64,000 nt of DNA from positions 2,301,501 to 2,365,500 of the forward strand of contig CM073560.1 of the NCBI GenBank assembly GCA_037074615.1, read 5' to 3'. The notes under the pieces were generated by a model. The model did no database searches, was not told the DNA's origin, and worked only from the letters and a program-made list of their open reading frames with translations. This document shows, piece after piece, positions 50,334 to 61,524 of this stretch. A program made the translations under genes and the position numbers. The DNA is from Leucaena leucocephala. Taxonomy: Eukaryota; Streptophyta; Magnoliopsida; Fabales; Fabaceae. Position 1 is the first letter of the stretch; each line of letters opens with the position of its first letter.

Positions 50334-52455
50334 ATGGCGGGTCTTCCACGGGTCGCTCTGGAGACGAGGTAACCACACACACAAACGCACTGAATTCTCC
50401 ATCTCGTATTAATGATCTTTGCATATAATAATCCTCCTTTAGTTTTAAATATATAAAAATTAATTAGAGAGTTATTTTTAACCTTAATCTATTTTATTTC
50501 TTATATATATATTTATTATTATTTTTAAACTAACTTACCTTGCTTATATATAAGTATATATATAATCTAATGTCGTACAAAGATAATCTAAGAATATCAT
50601 ATAACATTTATCATAATTAAATAATTTTTTAATATATTTAAATTAATTAAATAACTCGAGTAGTTTTTATCACCAATAGTATGTGTACAAGACCAAAATT
50701 ATACTCTAATGGGATCCTACGTACTACATTGATAGAACCAGTAAGTTTTTATTAATTTAATTGCATTAGTGTGCATTTCTTTATTTTTGTATTGATGTTA
50801 ATATTTACTTTTTCATCTATCGTGTTCTACTTTTATATATGTAACATTAACTTAATAAACTAAGGCTATAATTCCCATTCTTTTTATATAAATAAATTTC
50901 TAAATTTTAAATAGGTATATATATACACTTTAATCGTCTATGATATGCGTAAGATTACGAGGAAATGAATTATATTACATTAACGTAAAGGTTCAACCGC
51001 GACTTTGAGACTTTCAACAGCGATAAAACGAAGTTAATATTTTTTGTAGTGCATTGATCACAGGTGGGGCTAGAACCATTTGAGAGTGACAGAAACGGAA
51101 TCATAACAAGAGTACAAACCAAATAGTTTGGCTCCAACCCTCCATATGACCCGATCATTTAAATACAGTTTTAACTGTTTATATTCAAAATTTTCAACTG
51201 ATATTTTTAAATAATAAAATTATTTTTTGAAAAACTAAGAATTAAGAGATTATCTGTATTTTATATCATGTACCCATTAAAATATTTTTAATAAATAAAA
51301 GTTAAAAAATATAAATTAGGACAATTCATATATTATATTTGGAAGGTCCAATTTCATTGCGAAAGAAAGTATTGCTAATATCCCATATGACTAGGGTAGT
51401 CGATAGTATAGCTAAAGAAAGTATTGCTACACCAACGAGAGTTGAGTCTAGCAAAAAGAGTTAGTCCTCCACAATATAATAAACTAATATTCGAATCTAA
51501 CTAAGAGATATGTTCATATTTAGTACCTCATAACACCTCGAATATGATTGCTGATTGCTTCTAATAAGAGAAGGATACTTATGCTTAGGGGAAAAAATAA
51601 TGTTGCATCCTTTTGAACAAAAAGAACAGAAGATCTTCATAAGTTGGTGGTTATGTATTGTCCTTGACACCGTGGATACATGTGTGCAGATTACAAGGGA
51701 AAGTAGCTATGGTCACAGGTGGAGCCAGGGGAGTAGGAGCAAGCATGGCGAGGCTCTTCACTAGACATGGAGCAAAGGTGATAGTCGCAGACATTCGAGA
51801 CGAAGTAGCATTATGCAATGATATCGGATCCAAACATGCTTCGTACATTCACTGTGATGTCACAAAAGAATCCGAAGTTGAAACTGCCATAAAAACTGTG
51901 ATTTCTAAGCATCAAAAGCTTGACATAATGGTCAACAATGCTGGCGTTATAGATGAAGCTAAGCCAAGCATTGTTGACAATGAAGTGAGGGAATTTGAAC
52001 GAGTTCTTAGTGTAAACCTAACGGGTCCTTTCTTGGGAACAAAGCATGCTGCAAAAGTGATGATTCCAGAGAGAAAGGGAAGCATTATAAATGTGGGGAG
52101 TGTTTGCTCAAGTGTAGGAGGGGTTGCAACACATGCTTACACAAGTTCTAAGCATGGCTTGGTGGGTCTTACCAAGAACGTGGCTGCTGAACTTGGCCAA
52201 TATGGGATACGAGTGAATTGTGTGTCTCCATATTTCATTACAAATGTTGCTGCAAAAGATTTCTTCAAATTCGATGAAGATGGATGCTCTAGGGTTTATT
52301 CCAATCTTGAAGGGGTTTATCTGCGAGAAGAAGATGTTGCTGAAGCTGCGCTTTATTTGGCAAGTGATGAATCCAAGTACGTAAGTGGGCATAATCTGGC
52401 TATAGATGCAGGTTTTACTACTATTAATCCAGTGTTTGGTTTGTTTTCGAGATAA
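50334..52455 (+). CDS. Short-chain dehydrogenase/reductase, copy 3 (intact)
   Basis: Two exons, 50334-50368 (MAGLPRVALET plus AG) and 51690-52455, separated by a 1.3 kb intron. The split codon AG|A gives Arg12 and the product is 266 residues. It is a classical SDR: TGGARGVG at 21-28, ADIRD near 45, CDVTKE near 67-72, NNAG at 94-97, NLTG near 121-124, the GSVCSSVGG stretch with the likely catalytic Ser149, and YTSSK at 162-166. The C-terminus has GHNLAIDAGFT then GLFSR. It most resembles plant secoisolariciresinol dehydrogenase-like or xanthoxin dehydrogenase-like enzymes, which use NAD; the true substrate cannot be told. It is about 87 percent or more alike to copy 1 by eye. The intron contains a short fragment of SDR exon 2 (about 51052-51072). 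Confidence 0.92.
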
Positions 52456-52631
52456 AAGTAGCTATTTTGGAATCAGATTTTCAAGTTTTATATGACTTTG
52501 TGCATTAATGTTTTAATTACTGTCAGTTTGTAATAAATTTTAGTGATGATCATTTTAGTTTAGTATATAATAAAGCGATGAAATGAATGTTGTTAATTAG
52601 CACTAAAAATTTATTTATTTAATTCTATATT

Positions 52632-52692
52632 TTAATTAATAATTGCTAATATCACATCAGCACACCCGATAGAGAGAGTAGCGTTCTGTTTT
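52632..52692 (-). pseudogene. Short relic of hydrolase exon 4
   Basis: Matches the relic at 49490-49625 (TAATAATTGCTAATATCAC and CATCAGCAC on the plus strand) and sits the same distance downstream of its SDR copy. So SDR copies 2 and 3 were duplicated together with this flank. Confidence 0.4.
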
Positions 52693-52739
52693 TTAATTTT
52701 AGTTGAGGGTACATTAGGCCTATTTGAGTTTGAAATTAA

Positions 52740-54830
52740 TCCCTTCGAGACTTAGGTTATATTTAGATAGGGGGAAAATTAGAGAAAAAAAATGGAGGGA
52801 AAGAAAAGTGGAGATATAATATTCTTCCTCTTTGTGTTTGGAAAGAAGGAGAAAAGGGAAAGGAGAAAAAATATATGATATTTATAATGATGATAATATC
52901 CTTATTCATTTTTTAACCCATTTTTAAATAAACTCAAATAAAAATTTAACACAATCAAAGTAAATATTAAAGTCCAATTAAAATTAAAATGGAATTACTT
53001 TTTATATTTAAATTTAAAATTCAATATTAAGTAAAATACATTTCCTCACAAGCTAAAGTAATAAAAAGAAAATTAAAATAAAATTTTTTTAACAATGACA
53101 ATAATATACTTATATCCTGATTTATTAAAAATTAAAATAACAGTTTCTTTAAAAAACTCAAGTTATTTTTATTTCATTTATAATTTATACTTATAGTATA
53201 AATAATAATAAATATTATTATAATTTATATGAGAAATTTATTATTATAAAAAAGAAAAGAAAAAAATATAAAACTACATGGGCCCAGAAATTGGCAAGTT
53301 TTCCAGTACTTTAACTTTGCATTTGGCCCTAACAATATCATTTTGTTATGATTTTATTCGCGGTATTTGAGGAAGTATCCTAATTTTTAGGTACTTAAGT
53401 TTATGTCTGAGGGCAATTGAAGACTCACTTTACCCAATATTGATATCACTAAGAAGAAAGTAGACTTCGTCCTACTTTTAGATTATTGATAAACCCAACA
53501 TTTTTTAGAAAAAAATTGTATAAAAAAAACTTTGCATTTGTCCGATGATCTAATTACCGGCACAAAGGAAGCAACATTGAAGTGATGGGCTAGGGACGAT
53601 TTTGACAAATTAATTTTCACTCTAAAATCTCGTAAATTTTTATAAATATTTTTTAAATTTTGAGTTTAGTGAAAGATAAATATCAAATTCACTTAAATTT
53701 TTATTTATAAAAAAATTACTTTAAAATCTCTCCACTTTTGGGGAGAGTTTTTTTGTTGGGTGAGGGGGAATCATATGGACCCCACACCAATTGTCTCCTC
53801 CCAATTGTCTCTTTCTCCTATTTTTTTTCCTCTAATCCGAACAAAGAAAAAAATTAATTTTCCCATCCATTTCGCCCTCTACTTTTCTCCTCCCATAGTA
53901 TAGTTAGAGCGCTTGAAATAAATAGTTTAAATTTATATAAATTTTAGAATTTAAATTTAAATTTTCTTTTTAGTGAGACCAGGTAACTTACCATTCAAAC
54001 AAATAGTTTGATGATAAAGTCTAGCTTGTACCCACTGAAAAATAAAATAGCATTTATTGGGAAAGGAACACTTCACCAAGATAACCCCTTGTACAAACAT
54101 TGAGAAGTCTTACGTGTCTAAATCAATTTAATAGAGTTGTACGTATTTTTAGTGGAAGGAGAGAAAATTGGATAGAGATTGAGACACATGAACCCACAAA
54201 TTAATTGCTAAACCCCCCAGAGAAGAGAAGACGCTTGCAATACTTTGAGAGGACCCAAATCTATCTAATAAATACGGAGAGGTTATATATAAATGCATAG
54301 TCAATTTTTACTATTGTGTTAGTAATAGTCAATTTTCATTCCCGAATCTCCCTCTCTTTAATTTTTGTTTTATAAATTTTTTTAGAATATATATCTTGAT
54401 TAAACTGAATATATGTCATTAATTTTTTTATAAATACATTTTTATGATATGATTTCCATTAATTTAAATTTCTTTCTTTTTGAATAATAAAAGTTTAAAT
54501 ACATAATATTACTCATATTTAATTTTAAACTTAAATACACAAAATTCCTAAATTTTAGATTTGTTATACATAACGTACCTGATCTTTAAAAATTTAAATT
54601 AAGAACATAATTTTTATATTTTTTTATTATATATTACCTCATTTAAAATATAACAATTTGACAATTAACATATAATTTTAAGGAGTTTATACTTTTTTAT
54701 TCAAACAATACACAGTTAAATAAATATTTGACATATTTTTTAAATATTTTATGTTTTTTAAGTATTTAAAATAAATATTTTAAATCATTTGTTAAGTGGC
54801 AAGTGTTAAGGAGTTTTATGTCTTTTACCC
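52740..54830. other. AT-rich spacer with repeat remnants
   Basis: No gene seen apart from the SINE. The stretches near 52745-52870 and 53790-53910 are roughly complementary (GGGGGAAAATTAGAG-type against CTCTACTTTTCTCCTCCC-type) and may be the ends of a nonautonomous DNA element about 1.1 kb long into which the SINE inserted. Confidence 0.35.
53326..53527 (+). mobile_element. SINE-like retroelement, family 2, copy 2 (5' part diverged)
   Basis: Shares TTAAGTTTATGTCTGAGGGC and the following body with the element at 7065-7339. It is flanked by 13-base repeats (AACTTTGCATTTG) at 53313-53325 and 53528-53540. No tRNA-like head is recognisable. Confidence 0.7.
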
Positions 54831-54837
54831 ATATATA

Positions 54838-55205
54838 TATATTTGAGACGAGGACACATATTAATGATATTAATGCATCTGCCATCCTCTCATTATTAAC
54901 TTTTAGCTACTTTAACGTTTAACCCTTAATTAAGCGGTCCCCATATTGTCCAGAAAATAGAAGGGTCCACCCATGTGGGCACTCGTTCCATTAAAATATT
55001 TTTAATTTAATAAAAAATAAAATAATAATTTTTTTTTGAATTCGTATGTATGTTAAAAATAATAGGCTATACAGATTTTCGTGTGTTTACGGCAACAAAA
55101 GCCACAAATATGGAAAAAAAAGCAGTGAGCATTCTTCTTCTCGAATTAACCAGAAAATCACGGCAAAAATGATTCAGAAACATCTATCATTGCAGAGATC
55201 GCTAG
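54838..55205 (+). repeat. Direct repeat, left copy (about 370 bases)
   Basis: Runs from GAGACGAGGACACATATT to AGAGATCGCTRGRGAGCCT and recurs at about 57390-57778 with a few indels. The two copies bracket the intact Bowman-Birk gene. Confidence 0.8.
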
Positions 55206-55306
55206 GGAGCCTTTCGTTCACATCTGCAGCCAACCATGGCCCTTTGAAGCTCATCCCCTTCAAGGATCTCTGCTTAGAAAATGGGTTTATTAATTTGTTC
55301 TTCTAG
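55169..55306 (+). CDS. Short unrecognised open frame
   Basis: The frame from ATG 55169 gives a 45-residue product starting MIQKHLSLQRSLGSLSFTSA, which looks like a mitochondrial presequence (basic, serine-rich, no acidic residues early on). A donor-like GG|gttta occurs near 55281, so it could be a first exon whose partner exons are lost. The frame can be extended upstream to 55046. The duplicate at about 57731 diverges and stops early. No family was recognised; it may be noncoding. Confidence 0.25.
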   Translation: MIQKHLSLQRSLGSLSFTSAANHGPLKLIPFKDLCLENGFINLFF

Positions 55307-56325
55307 ACTTTTCTCTGATTGAATCTAGTTTTCATTAACGAAAAGAATGTATTATTTTCCTCTTTTCATTCTTTGATCTTTGATTGCTTTCGGTTAACTT
55401 ATTACAAATTCACTCGGCTACTTAATTAATGATAATTGTAAACCAAGCTACTTAAATACTCTTCGATGATTATTCAAACGTACTACAAAAGAGCAATGAA
55501 GGCTACAAAAAGACCAAACACAACAATTTTCTTTTCTCAGACAAGCAGCTGGTGAAATTGACAACTCATCAACCCTTGACGATCAGCTTTTGTGATCGAG
55601 CCTTCCAGAATTCCATCAACTCATCTTGGCCAAATATAACTTTTTATATCAAAATCACGATAAATAATAACTCTTGATCTATATTTAATACTCCTTTCTG
55701 CCATTTTTATAATAAATAACTACCTAAATCACACTAGCTAACGTATGATTAAAATTAATTAAAGGTAATATATATGTTACAAATATAATTATTTTTTAAA
55801 ATATATTTTATTTATAAGGATTATGGGTGAGAGAGAAGATAAATAAAACAAAGATATGTAATTAATTAGAAGTGAAGATAAAAAAAGTGTATTAAATTTT
55901 TAGGTAAATCTAAATTGTTTATATAAAATAACACCCTTATGAGAGATAATGTTAATTATAAAAAAGATTGAAAAGAATATTTATTATTTTTTACAAACTA
56001 ATATACTTAACTTATAAAATAATATATAATTTAATGTTATACATATATACCTTAAAAAATTATAGCATATTTATTATATTTAATTGATTTATTTTATTTT
56101 TTAATCTAATTATATTTAATTAAATCTAAAACATCCATATATGAAAAGTGGGATAGAAGAGAATCATGAGGGTGCAAACTAGTTCTTTGGGAAAAGCAAA
56201 CTCCATAATAAAGGGCACAAGCATTTTATTCAACGAAATAGGCTTTGGTTACATTAAGATTAATTGACGCCACCTCTTTTTATTATCATAAACAAGCCCT
56301 TCTTGATATCAGCAGTTGGGTATTA

Positions 56326-56646
56326 TTACTGAGGGCAAGGATCATAGCAGAAGGTGGTGGTATCAAAACAACGACACTTTGGAGGATATGATCGATAGCA
56401 GAAACAAGTCTTACAAGCAGAGTGACAAGTTTCTCCCCAATCATAGCACTGACATTGAGGTGGGTTTGACTTTGTACATTTGCAGTTGTTGCAGCAAGCC
56501 GTGGTCGTTGACTTTATGAAGTACTTTGGTTCACCGTTGTTGTTCATAATCTCAGCCAGCAACGTGTTCGGATCGAAGCGAGCCTCCGCTGTTGCCGCGG
56601 CGAAGGCCACCAAGAAAAGCATCAGACCTACCTTCATCATCATCAT
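56326..56646 (-). CDS. Bowman-Birk type protease inhibitor (intact, double-headed)
   Basis: A single exon of 106 residues. The N-terminal signal (MMMMKVGLMLFLVAFAAATA) is followed by a propeptide to about residue 49. The mature domain has all 14 cysteines of the legume family, at 51, 52, 55, 57, 65, 67, 74, 78, 81, 83, 91, 93, 100 and 104. Loop 1 is CTKSNPPQC (P1 Lys) and loop 2 is CYRSYPPKC (P1 Arg), so both heads are predicted to inhibit trypsin-like proteases. It is expected to be secreted or vacuolar and to act in defence or seed storage. Any of the four leading Met codons could be the start; the first is used. A CT repeat lies in the leader and a TATA box about 90 bases upstream. The gene lies between two copies of a 370-base repeat. 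Confidence 0.95.
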   Translation of the reverse strand: MMMMKVGLMLFLVAFAAATAEARFDPNTLLAEIMNNNGEPKYFIKSTTTACCNNCKCTKSNPPQCQCYDWGETCHSACKTCFCYRSYPPKCRCFDTTTFCYDPCPQ

Positions 56647-56736
56647 CGCTTCCTTCTCTCTCTCTCTCTCTCTAAGCTTTCTTTGCTTTGTGTTTGTTTG
56701 AGCTTTGGTTGGGAAGAGGTGAGCAGATATTAAGGG

Positions 56737-56746
56737 TTATTTATAA
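56737..56746 (-). promoter_or_regulatory. TATA box of the Bowman-Birk gene
   Basis: TTATAAATAA on the minus strand, about 90 bases before the first ATG, with a CT/GA microsatellite (56654-56676) in the presumed leader. Confidence 0.55.
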
Positions 56747-57389
56747 TCCAATTTGAGGGATGCTATAGTTTCACGTGATTCATGATTTCAAGTAGGAACA
56801 AAAATGAAGAGAAAGAATAGACAAAAGATGATAGTAACGCTTACCTATGTAACACGTGATCTAATACGATTCTCCTCTCAAAAAATATAGAACGATGCCT
56901 TATCCTCAAGCCTGTTATAGTTTGTCATTTATATTTAGAGTATCCTATTTGTTGATACGCTAGTGTCAAAACATGAACAATAATAAAAAAAGACTTCGTC
57001 CTAATACACAAGATAGAGTTTAAAAATGTATATATTTACACTATCCTTATCCTACAAATGGAGAGATTATTCCTACGATTTAAACCTAGCCTCCATATTA
57101 CATTATAGTAATCTTACCGTTATTCTGAGACTCAACTTCGAATATTCTCATCACTTTCTGAGGCCATGTATGTTGAATTTTCTGTTTGGAAGATATCTAA
57201 ATTTACATTAGAATTAAAGCAATCAGGATTTTGCTTGTTTTTGGATCCTTAATGAATTTTTATTTTAATCTCTATAATAAAATAATAAATCATATTAGCT
57301 TTAGTTAACAGTTCACATCAGCCTTAGAGATATTATGGATAACTTACTAAAATTTAAGAAGTTTTATATGTTTTAGTATATATATTTTG

Positions 57390-57778
57390 AGACGAGGACA
57401 CATATTAATGATATTAATGCATCTGCCATCCTCTCATTATTAACTTTTAGCTACTTTAATGTTTAACCCTTAATTAAGCGGTCCCCATATTGTCCAGAAA
57501 ATAGTCACTCGTTCCCTTCAACCAACCATTTTCATCAGCCCCTGATTAGTTGTTAGAATAAAGCATTTTTAATTTAATAAAAAAATCAAATAATTTTTTT
57601 TGAATTCGTATATATGTTAAAAATAATAGGCTATACAGATTTTCGTGTGTTTACAGCAATAAAAGCCACAAATATGGAAAAAAATCAGTGAGCATTCTTC
57701 TTCTCGAATTAACCAGAAAATCACGGCAAAAATGATTCAGAATCATCGATCATTTCAGAGATCGCTGGAGAGCCTCTC
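57390..57778 (+). repeat. Direct repeat, right copy
   Basis: Second copy of the block at 54838-55205; it carries a small extra stretch (TCCCTTCAACCAACCATTTT and following) near 57514. Confidence 0.8.
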
Positions 57779-58121
57779 GTTTTTTAATTAAAATTTAATA
57801 ATTCTTTAACTTGATCTATATTTAGTATATTCTATATAATCCTTAAAATGAGAGTTAGTTGAGAAGTTAGATATAACCATAATTATATAATATCAAAATA
57901 TATTTTATATCCATTTTATATTTTATACTCCTTCTATCATTTTTGTAAGAAATGACTACTCAAATTACACTTACTAAAGTGTTGATTAAAATTAGTTAAA
58001 AATAATATATATGTCAAAAATATAATTAATTTTTTAAATATATTTTTATTTATGAAGATGATGAGTGGGAAAAAATAAATAAAAAATATCTAATTAATTA
58101 AAAAAATTGCTTTAAATTTTT

Positions 58122-58909
58122 AGACTCCTCAACAAAGGAGGCACCTACCCCATGGTGGTCTCTGGTTATGGAACTGTAGTTAAAGGAGCTGTCATTAGCG
58201 CAAGAGAAAGTAGCCCTGCTCGCTCGCCGTCGTGGCTGCCGGAACGGACCCTGAAGGCTGGGCAACAAAAATTGCCACTACATATCCATTGAAGTACATC
58301 GCTAACTACAGTTTGATTGTAAGTACATGGCAAATAGTCAATAAAAATTAATATAAATAGTAAAAAATAGCCTGTATTCATAAGGATATGAGTTCGATTT
58401 TCGTTGTGAGAACTCCTTTAGTAAGCGATATCGTAAGTCTCCTATAAATATTTTTTGAGCACTAAAACTATACTCTAGTCTTAGCAGAAAATCAATGCTG
58501 AACCTATCTAAACTATTTTATACCCAAAAGAAATAACGATTTTCCTTTAAACATATCGTTCTCTAGTTTGCCTTCAAACGCATGCACCAACACTCCAAAT
58601 TGGGTTGTCGCAAATGCAACGGGCTTCCACGACGTACCGCCGGTGATGGTTGGGAAATTCGAAGAATTTCCTGTTCCTCTTAGTGGTTATTTCCACATCA
58701 AGCCATATGAGGATACTATGTTTTGTAAGTTTGCCTTCTGTTATTCAAAAGCTTCGTGTGGTTACGTTACTTTGAAGAGTGATGGCGATGGCAACTACCG
58801 TTTGGCTGTCCCATTGGACAGAAGTGAACAACCATTGGTATTCACGTTGGTCAAAGTCAAAGAAACTAGTGACGACGTCGTCTCTTCTGGCATATCCATG
58901 GTGGTGTGA
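58122..58909 (+). pseudogene. Kunitz-type protease inhibitor, disrupted by frameshift and SINE
   Basis: The left part reads RLLNKGGTYPMVVSGYGTVV and ISARESS, the start of a Kunitz (beta-trefoil) inhibitor after its signal. The frame slips near 58210, where one base seems lost, and continues as PCSLAVVAAGTDPEGWATK and YIANYSLI to about 58320. After an insertion of about 200 bases the domain resumes in frame: FPLNISFSSLPSNACTNT, WVVANATG, then GYFHIKPYEDTMFCKFAFC, CGYVTLKSDGDGNYRLAVPL and a final TLVKVKE before TGA at 58907. The two Cys pairs expected for the family are visible. No signal peptide or start was found upstream. Legume Kunitz genes normally lack introns, so the gap is best read as the family 3 SINE and not as an intron. 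Confidence 0.8.
58335..58533 (+). mobile_element. SINE-like retroelement, family 3, copy 2 (inside the Kunitz gene)
   Basis: Shares with 7363-7562 the ATAAGGATATGAGTTCGATT B-box region, GCGATATCGTAAGTCTCCTA and the CTAGTCTTAG...CTATCTAAACT end. Boundaries are approximate and a clear target duplication was not seen (AAATA at both ends at most). Confidence 0.6.
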
Positions 58910-58929
58910 TGTGTGAGAGAGAAATTCCC

Positions 58930-59450
58930 AGCTTTAGTTGTACCATGATGAGAATAATACACTATTGATGAGTGGGTTCAAAGTACTCTGGTAAATCGAT
59001 GCGTTTGATCTTTTCTTACTTTAACTGCTTGTTGGTTGTCACTTTTTGTTAACTTATAATTACAGATATGTTATAGTTTCAAATCATAATTTTTTTTTAT
59101 CCTTATAACTTTATAAAGTAGATTTGATCTGAGTTTAATAGCCTTAACTAAAAATTAAAACTATTAAATATATGATTAAAACTAAAATTTGTTAAAAGAA
59201 TTAAGACTAAAATTAAAAATAAAACTTATATTATTCCTATACGTTTAATAAGTTTTATTATTAGTCAATATACTTAACATTATTAACTTAAACTAAAGTC
59301 TTATAAAATTATAGGGATAAAAAATTACAATTCAAAACTATAGGAAATAAAATTATAATTCGATCAAACTATTTTAACCAATGATAGTATTAAACCAATT
59401 AAGTAAGAAAAATAAGTTATATTGAAAAAATTAGTAATAAGGGAGCGCAC
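58930..59450. other. AT-rich spacer, no gene seen
   Basis: 3' flank of the Kunitz relic and AT-rich DNA without supported features. Confidence 0.6.
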
Positions 59451-59456
59451 TAAATA

Positions 59457-59720
59457 CTATTCTTCTAATCCTTAATATATGACATATTTAATTAATTTGA
59501 TTAGATTAAAGAAGTTAGTTAAGTTAATTAATATGACATATTTTTTATAAAATATCGTAATCATATTATTTAATTCATTTTCTCCCTCTCTTACTTAATT
59601 ATTATTGAGGGAGTATTAATAGGGATAATTTAAAAAAATAATAAATATAAAAAATATATCTTATATTTAAAATTAAGATCAACTTTTTAATTAAGTTTTA
59701 TGTTAAGAGACAAAAAATAG
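59457..59720. mobile_element. MITE with TA target duplication
   Basis: Inverted ends CTATTCTTCTAATCCTTAATA and, on the other strand, CTATTTTTTGTCTCTTAACAT, with TA at 59455-59456 and 59721-59722. Inner sequence as in the copies at 32440 and 45737. It lies upstream of the first cysteine-rich peptide gene. Confidence 0.65.
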
Positions 59721-60047
59721 TATTTTAAAATTGAGCAAACTCTTCTAGAAGCAAGTTGTTACAAAAAAAAAGTATTTTAAAATTGTCTTAGAAATGAATT
59801 TTATATTTTACAAAATAAATAGAATATTTGAATAATTCATATGTGTATTTGGTTACTATTGAAGGCTTGGAGGCCCAAGCCCAGAAAATATAACTAAGGT
59901 TTTACTAGGCAATCCCCAATAAAAGTGCATGCACATGTGTAAGAATTAATTACATTAATGATGATACATTTAGAAAAATCCACAAGAATTAATTGAAATT
60001 TAGTGTCATAAATTCAAATAGTCAAAGACCTCCCAACATGGTAGTAC

Positions 60048-60054
60048 TATAAAT
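60048..60054 (+). promoter_or_regulatory. TATA box of cysteine-rich peptide gene 1
   Basis: TATAAATT about 85 bases before the ATG; the same ACTATAAATTAA stretch precedes gene 2. Confidence 0.5.
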
Positions 60055-60133
60055 TAAACCCTCCAGCTGATATTCTTCATCCTCACTAATTCATTCACAG
60101 TATTCAATTCTTCAAACTTATCTTTTAGTGCAA

Positions 60134-60562
60134 ATGGCAAAGGCTTCAACCACTAATTTCTCTTTCTTTGTTCTCTTGCTTCTCGTAACACCAGGTAACT
60201 CAATATTAATTTATCCCTTAACACTTTTTTTTCTATCTTTCATTTGGTTAATACATGAATATATATTTATATATGCACTCTCTAATCCTATTTATAAGAC
60301 ACTCTTAATATATTTCATTGAAACTAAGAAAAAAATTTAATAATTTTTTTTATCCCTATTTAATATATACTCTATTCTAAGAGTGTAAATTCTACACAAT
60401 AATAAATGAAAGATAAAATTATATATTCATGTGAAAAATTGAATGATGCAACTTATAAATATAACTAAATACATATAAAAAATAGAACCAAAATAAATCT
60501 CCTTTCTCTGTCTTGTAAAGAGAATCAGAAGAGTAAATATATATATGTGTGTGTATGTGTGA

Positions 60563-60610
<48 letters not shown>

Positions 60611-61524
60611 ACGCACACTCTCCTTCTAATGCTAAATATAGGAGAGTTCTAACCTTTGGAAAATTTAGTTTCTTCTTCAATCTTTCAAAAAAAATGTCAG
60701 TTGTTTCCGGTTTTACCCTTATCAATTATATGAATGGCAGAGTTTATAAACCATAATGATAATTAAGGATAGAGTTGGAAAAGAATTGTTAACTCTACAA
60801 TATTACTTACATTTCAAAACCAAATATTGCTTCTAGAAGTTGTCCTATATTTGGACATATTTTGGACAGGTATAATACTCCCCCGGTCATAAATTGTGTA
60901 TTTAGTTTAACTTTTGGAGAATATATTTTGTATGAAAAATGATTTTAAAGAAATAAGTATTTGAATGGTTGTTATAAGAATAACTTTTTTAATAGGTAAA
61001 TTATTAGAAAAAATATAGGGTAAAATGATAATTATATAAAGAGATAGAAGAGACAAAAATATGACAAAAATTTAGAGTTAAAATCGTCATTTCCTATACT
61101 TAATATCTAAAAATTACTTGAAAAACTTATGGCTCTTACTTATCTAATACCATGGTTTCAAATGAACCAGACTATAGTTTTGGCTAAAAGTACTTCTACA
61201 ACTAAAATAGGTGTTTAGATGTTTGGGTCCAAAATTACTTTTTTTTTCTAAATCAAACAGGCGGTAAGTGATAAATGAAATTAATGATATATTGCAGGGT
61301 GGTGTTCAAGAGCAGCAAAAGAAGAAGTAGGAAGAGGCACAACAAAAGAAATAGCTACATTCTGTCCCTGTCGTGTTGCCAAAGACTGTGTGCCATGTTG
61401 TAAGAAACCTGGGGTTGGCTTAATTGGTAAGCCTTTTTGTAATCCTCTTGGTATATGTTTTTGTAATCCTTTACACCTACCTGGCTACCTCCCACCAAAC
61501 AACTGGGTGGTTCTAATCAATTAA
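60134..61524 (+). CDS. Secreted cysteine-rich peptide 1 (NCR/defensin-like)
   Basis: Two exons, 60134-60194 and 61298-61524, joined at G|GG; 95 residues. Exon 1 is almost entirely a signal peptide (MAKASTTNFSFFVLLLLVTP). Exon 2 gives a basic mature peptide with the core CRVAKDC, VPCC, then C and CNPLGICFC: spacing C-x5-C-x3-C-(n)-C-x5-C-x-C with Asp before the second Cys. This spacing and the signal-exon/mature-exon layout are those of legume nodule cysteine-rich (late nodulin) peptides. Extra cysteines (WCSR and CPC) precede the core, so this is not a textbook member and another defensin-like class is possible. The intron has a long (AT)n run. It is a tandem duplicate of gene 2. Confidence 0.65.
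60567..60607. repeat. (AT)n microsatellite in the intron of peptide gene 1
   Basis: About 20 AT units. Confidence 0.9.

Noticed and set aside
52108..52392. Minus-strand frame of 94 codons, and 37204-37386
   Set aside because: Antisense shadows of SDR exon 2.
60419..60756. Tyr-Ile repeat frames
   Set aside because: They translate the (AT)n microsatellite in an intron.
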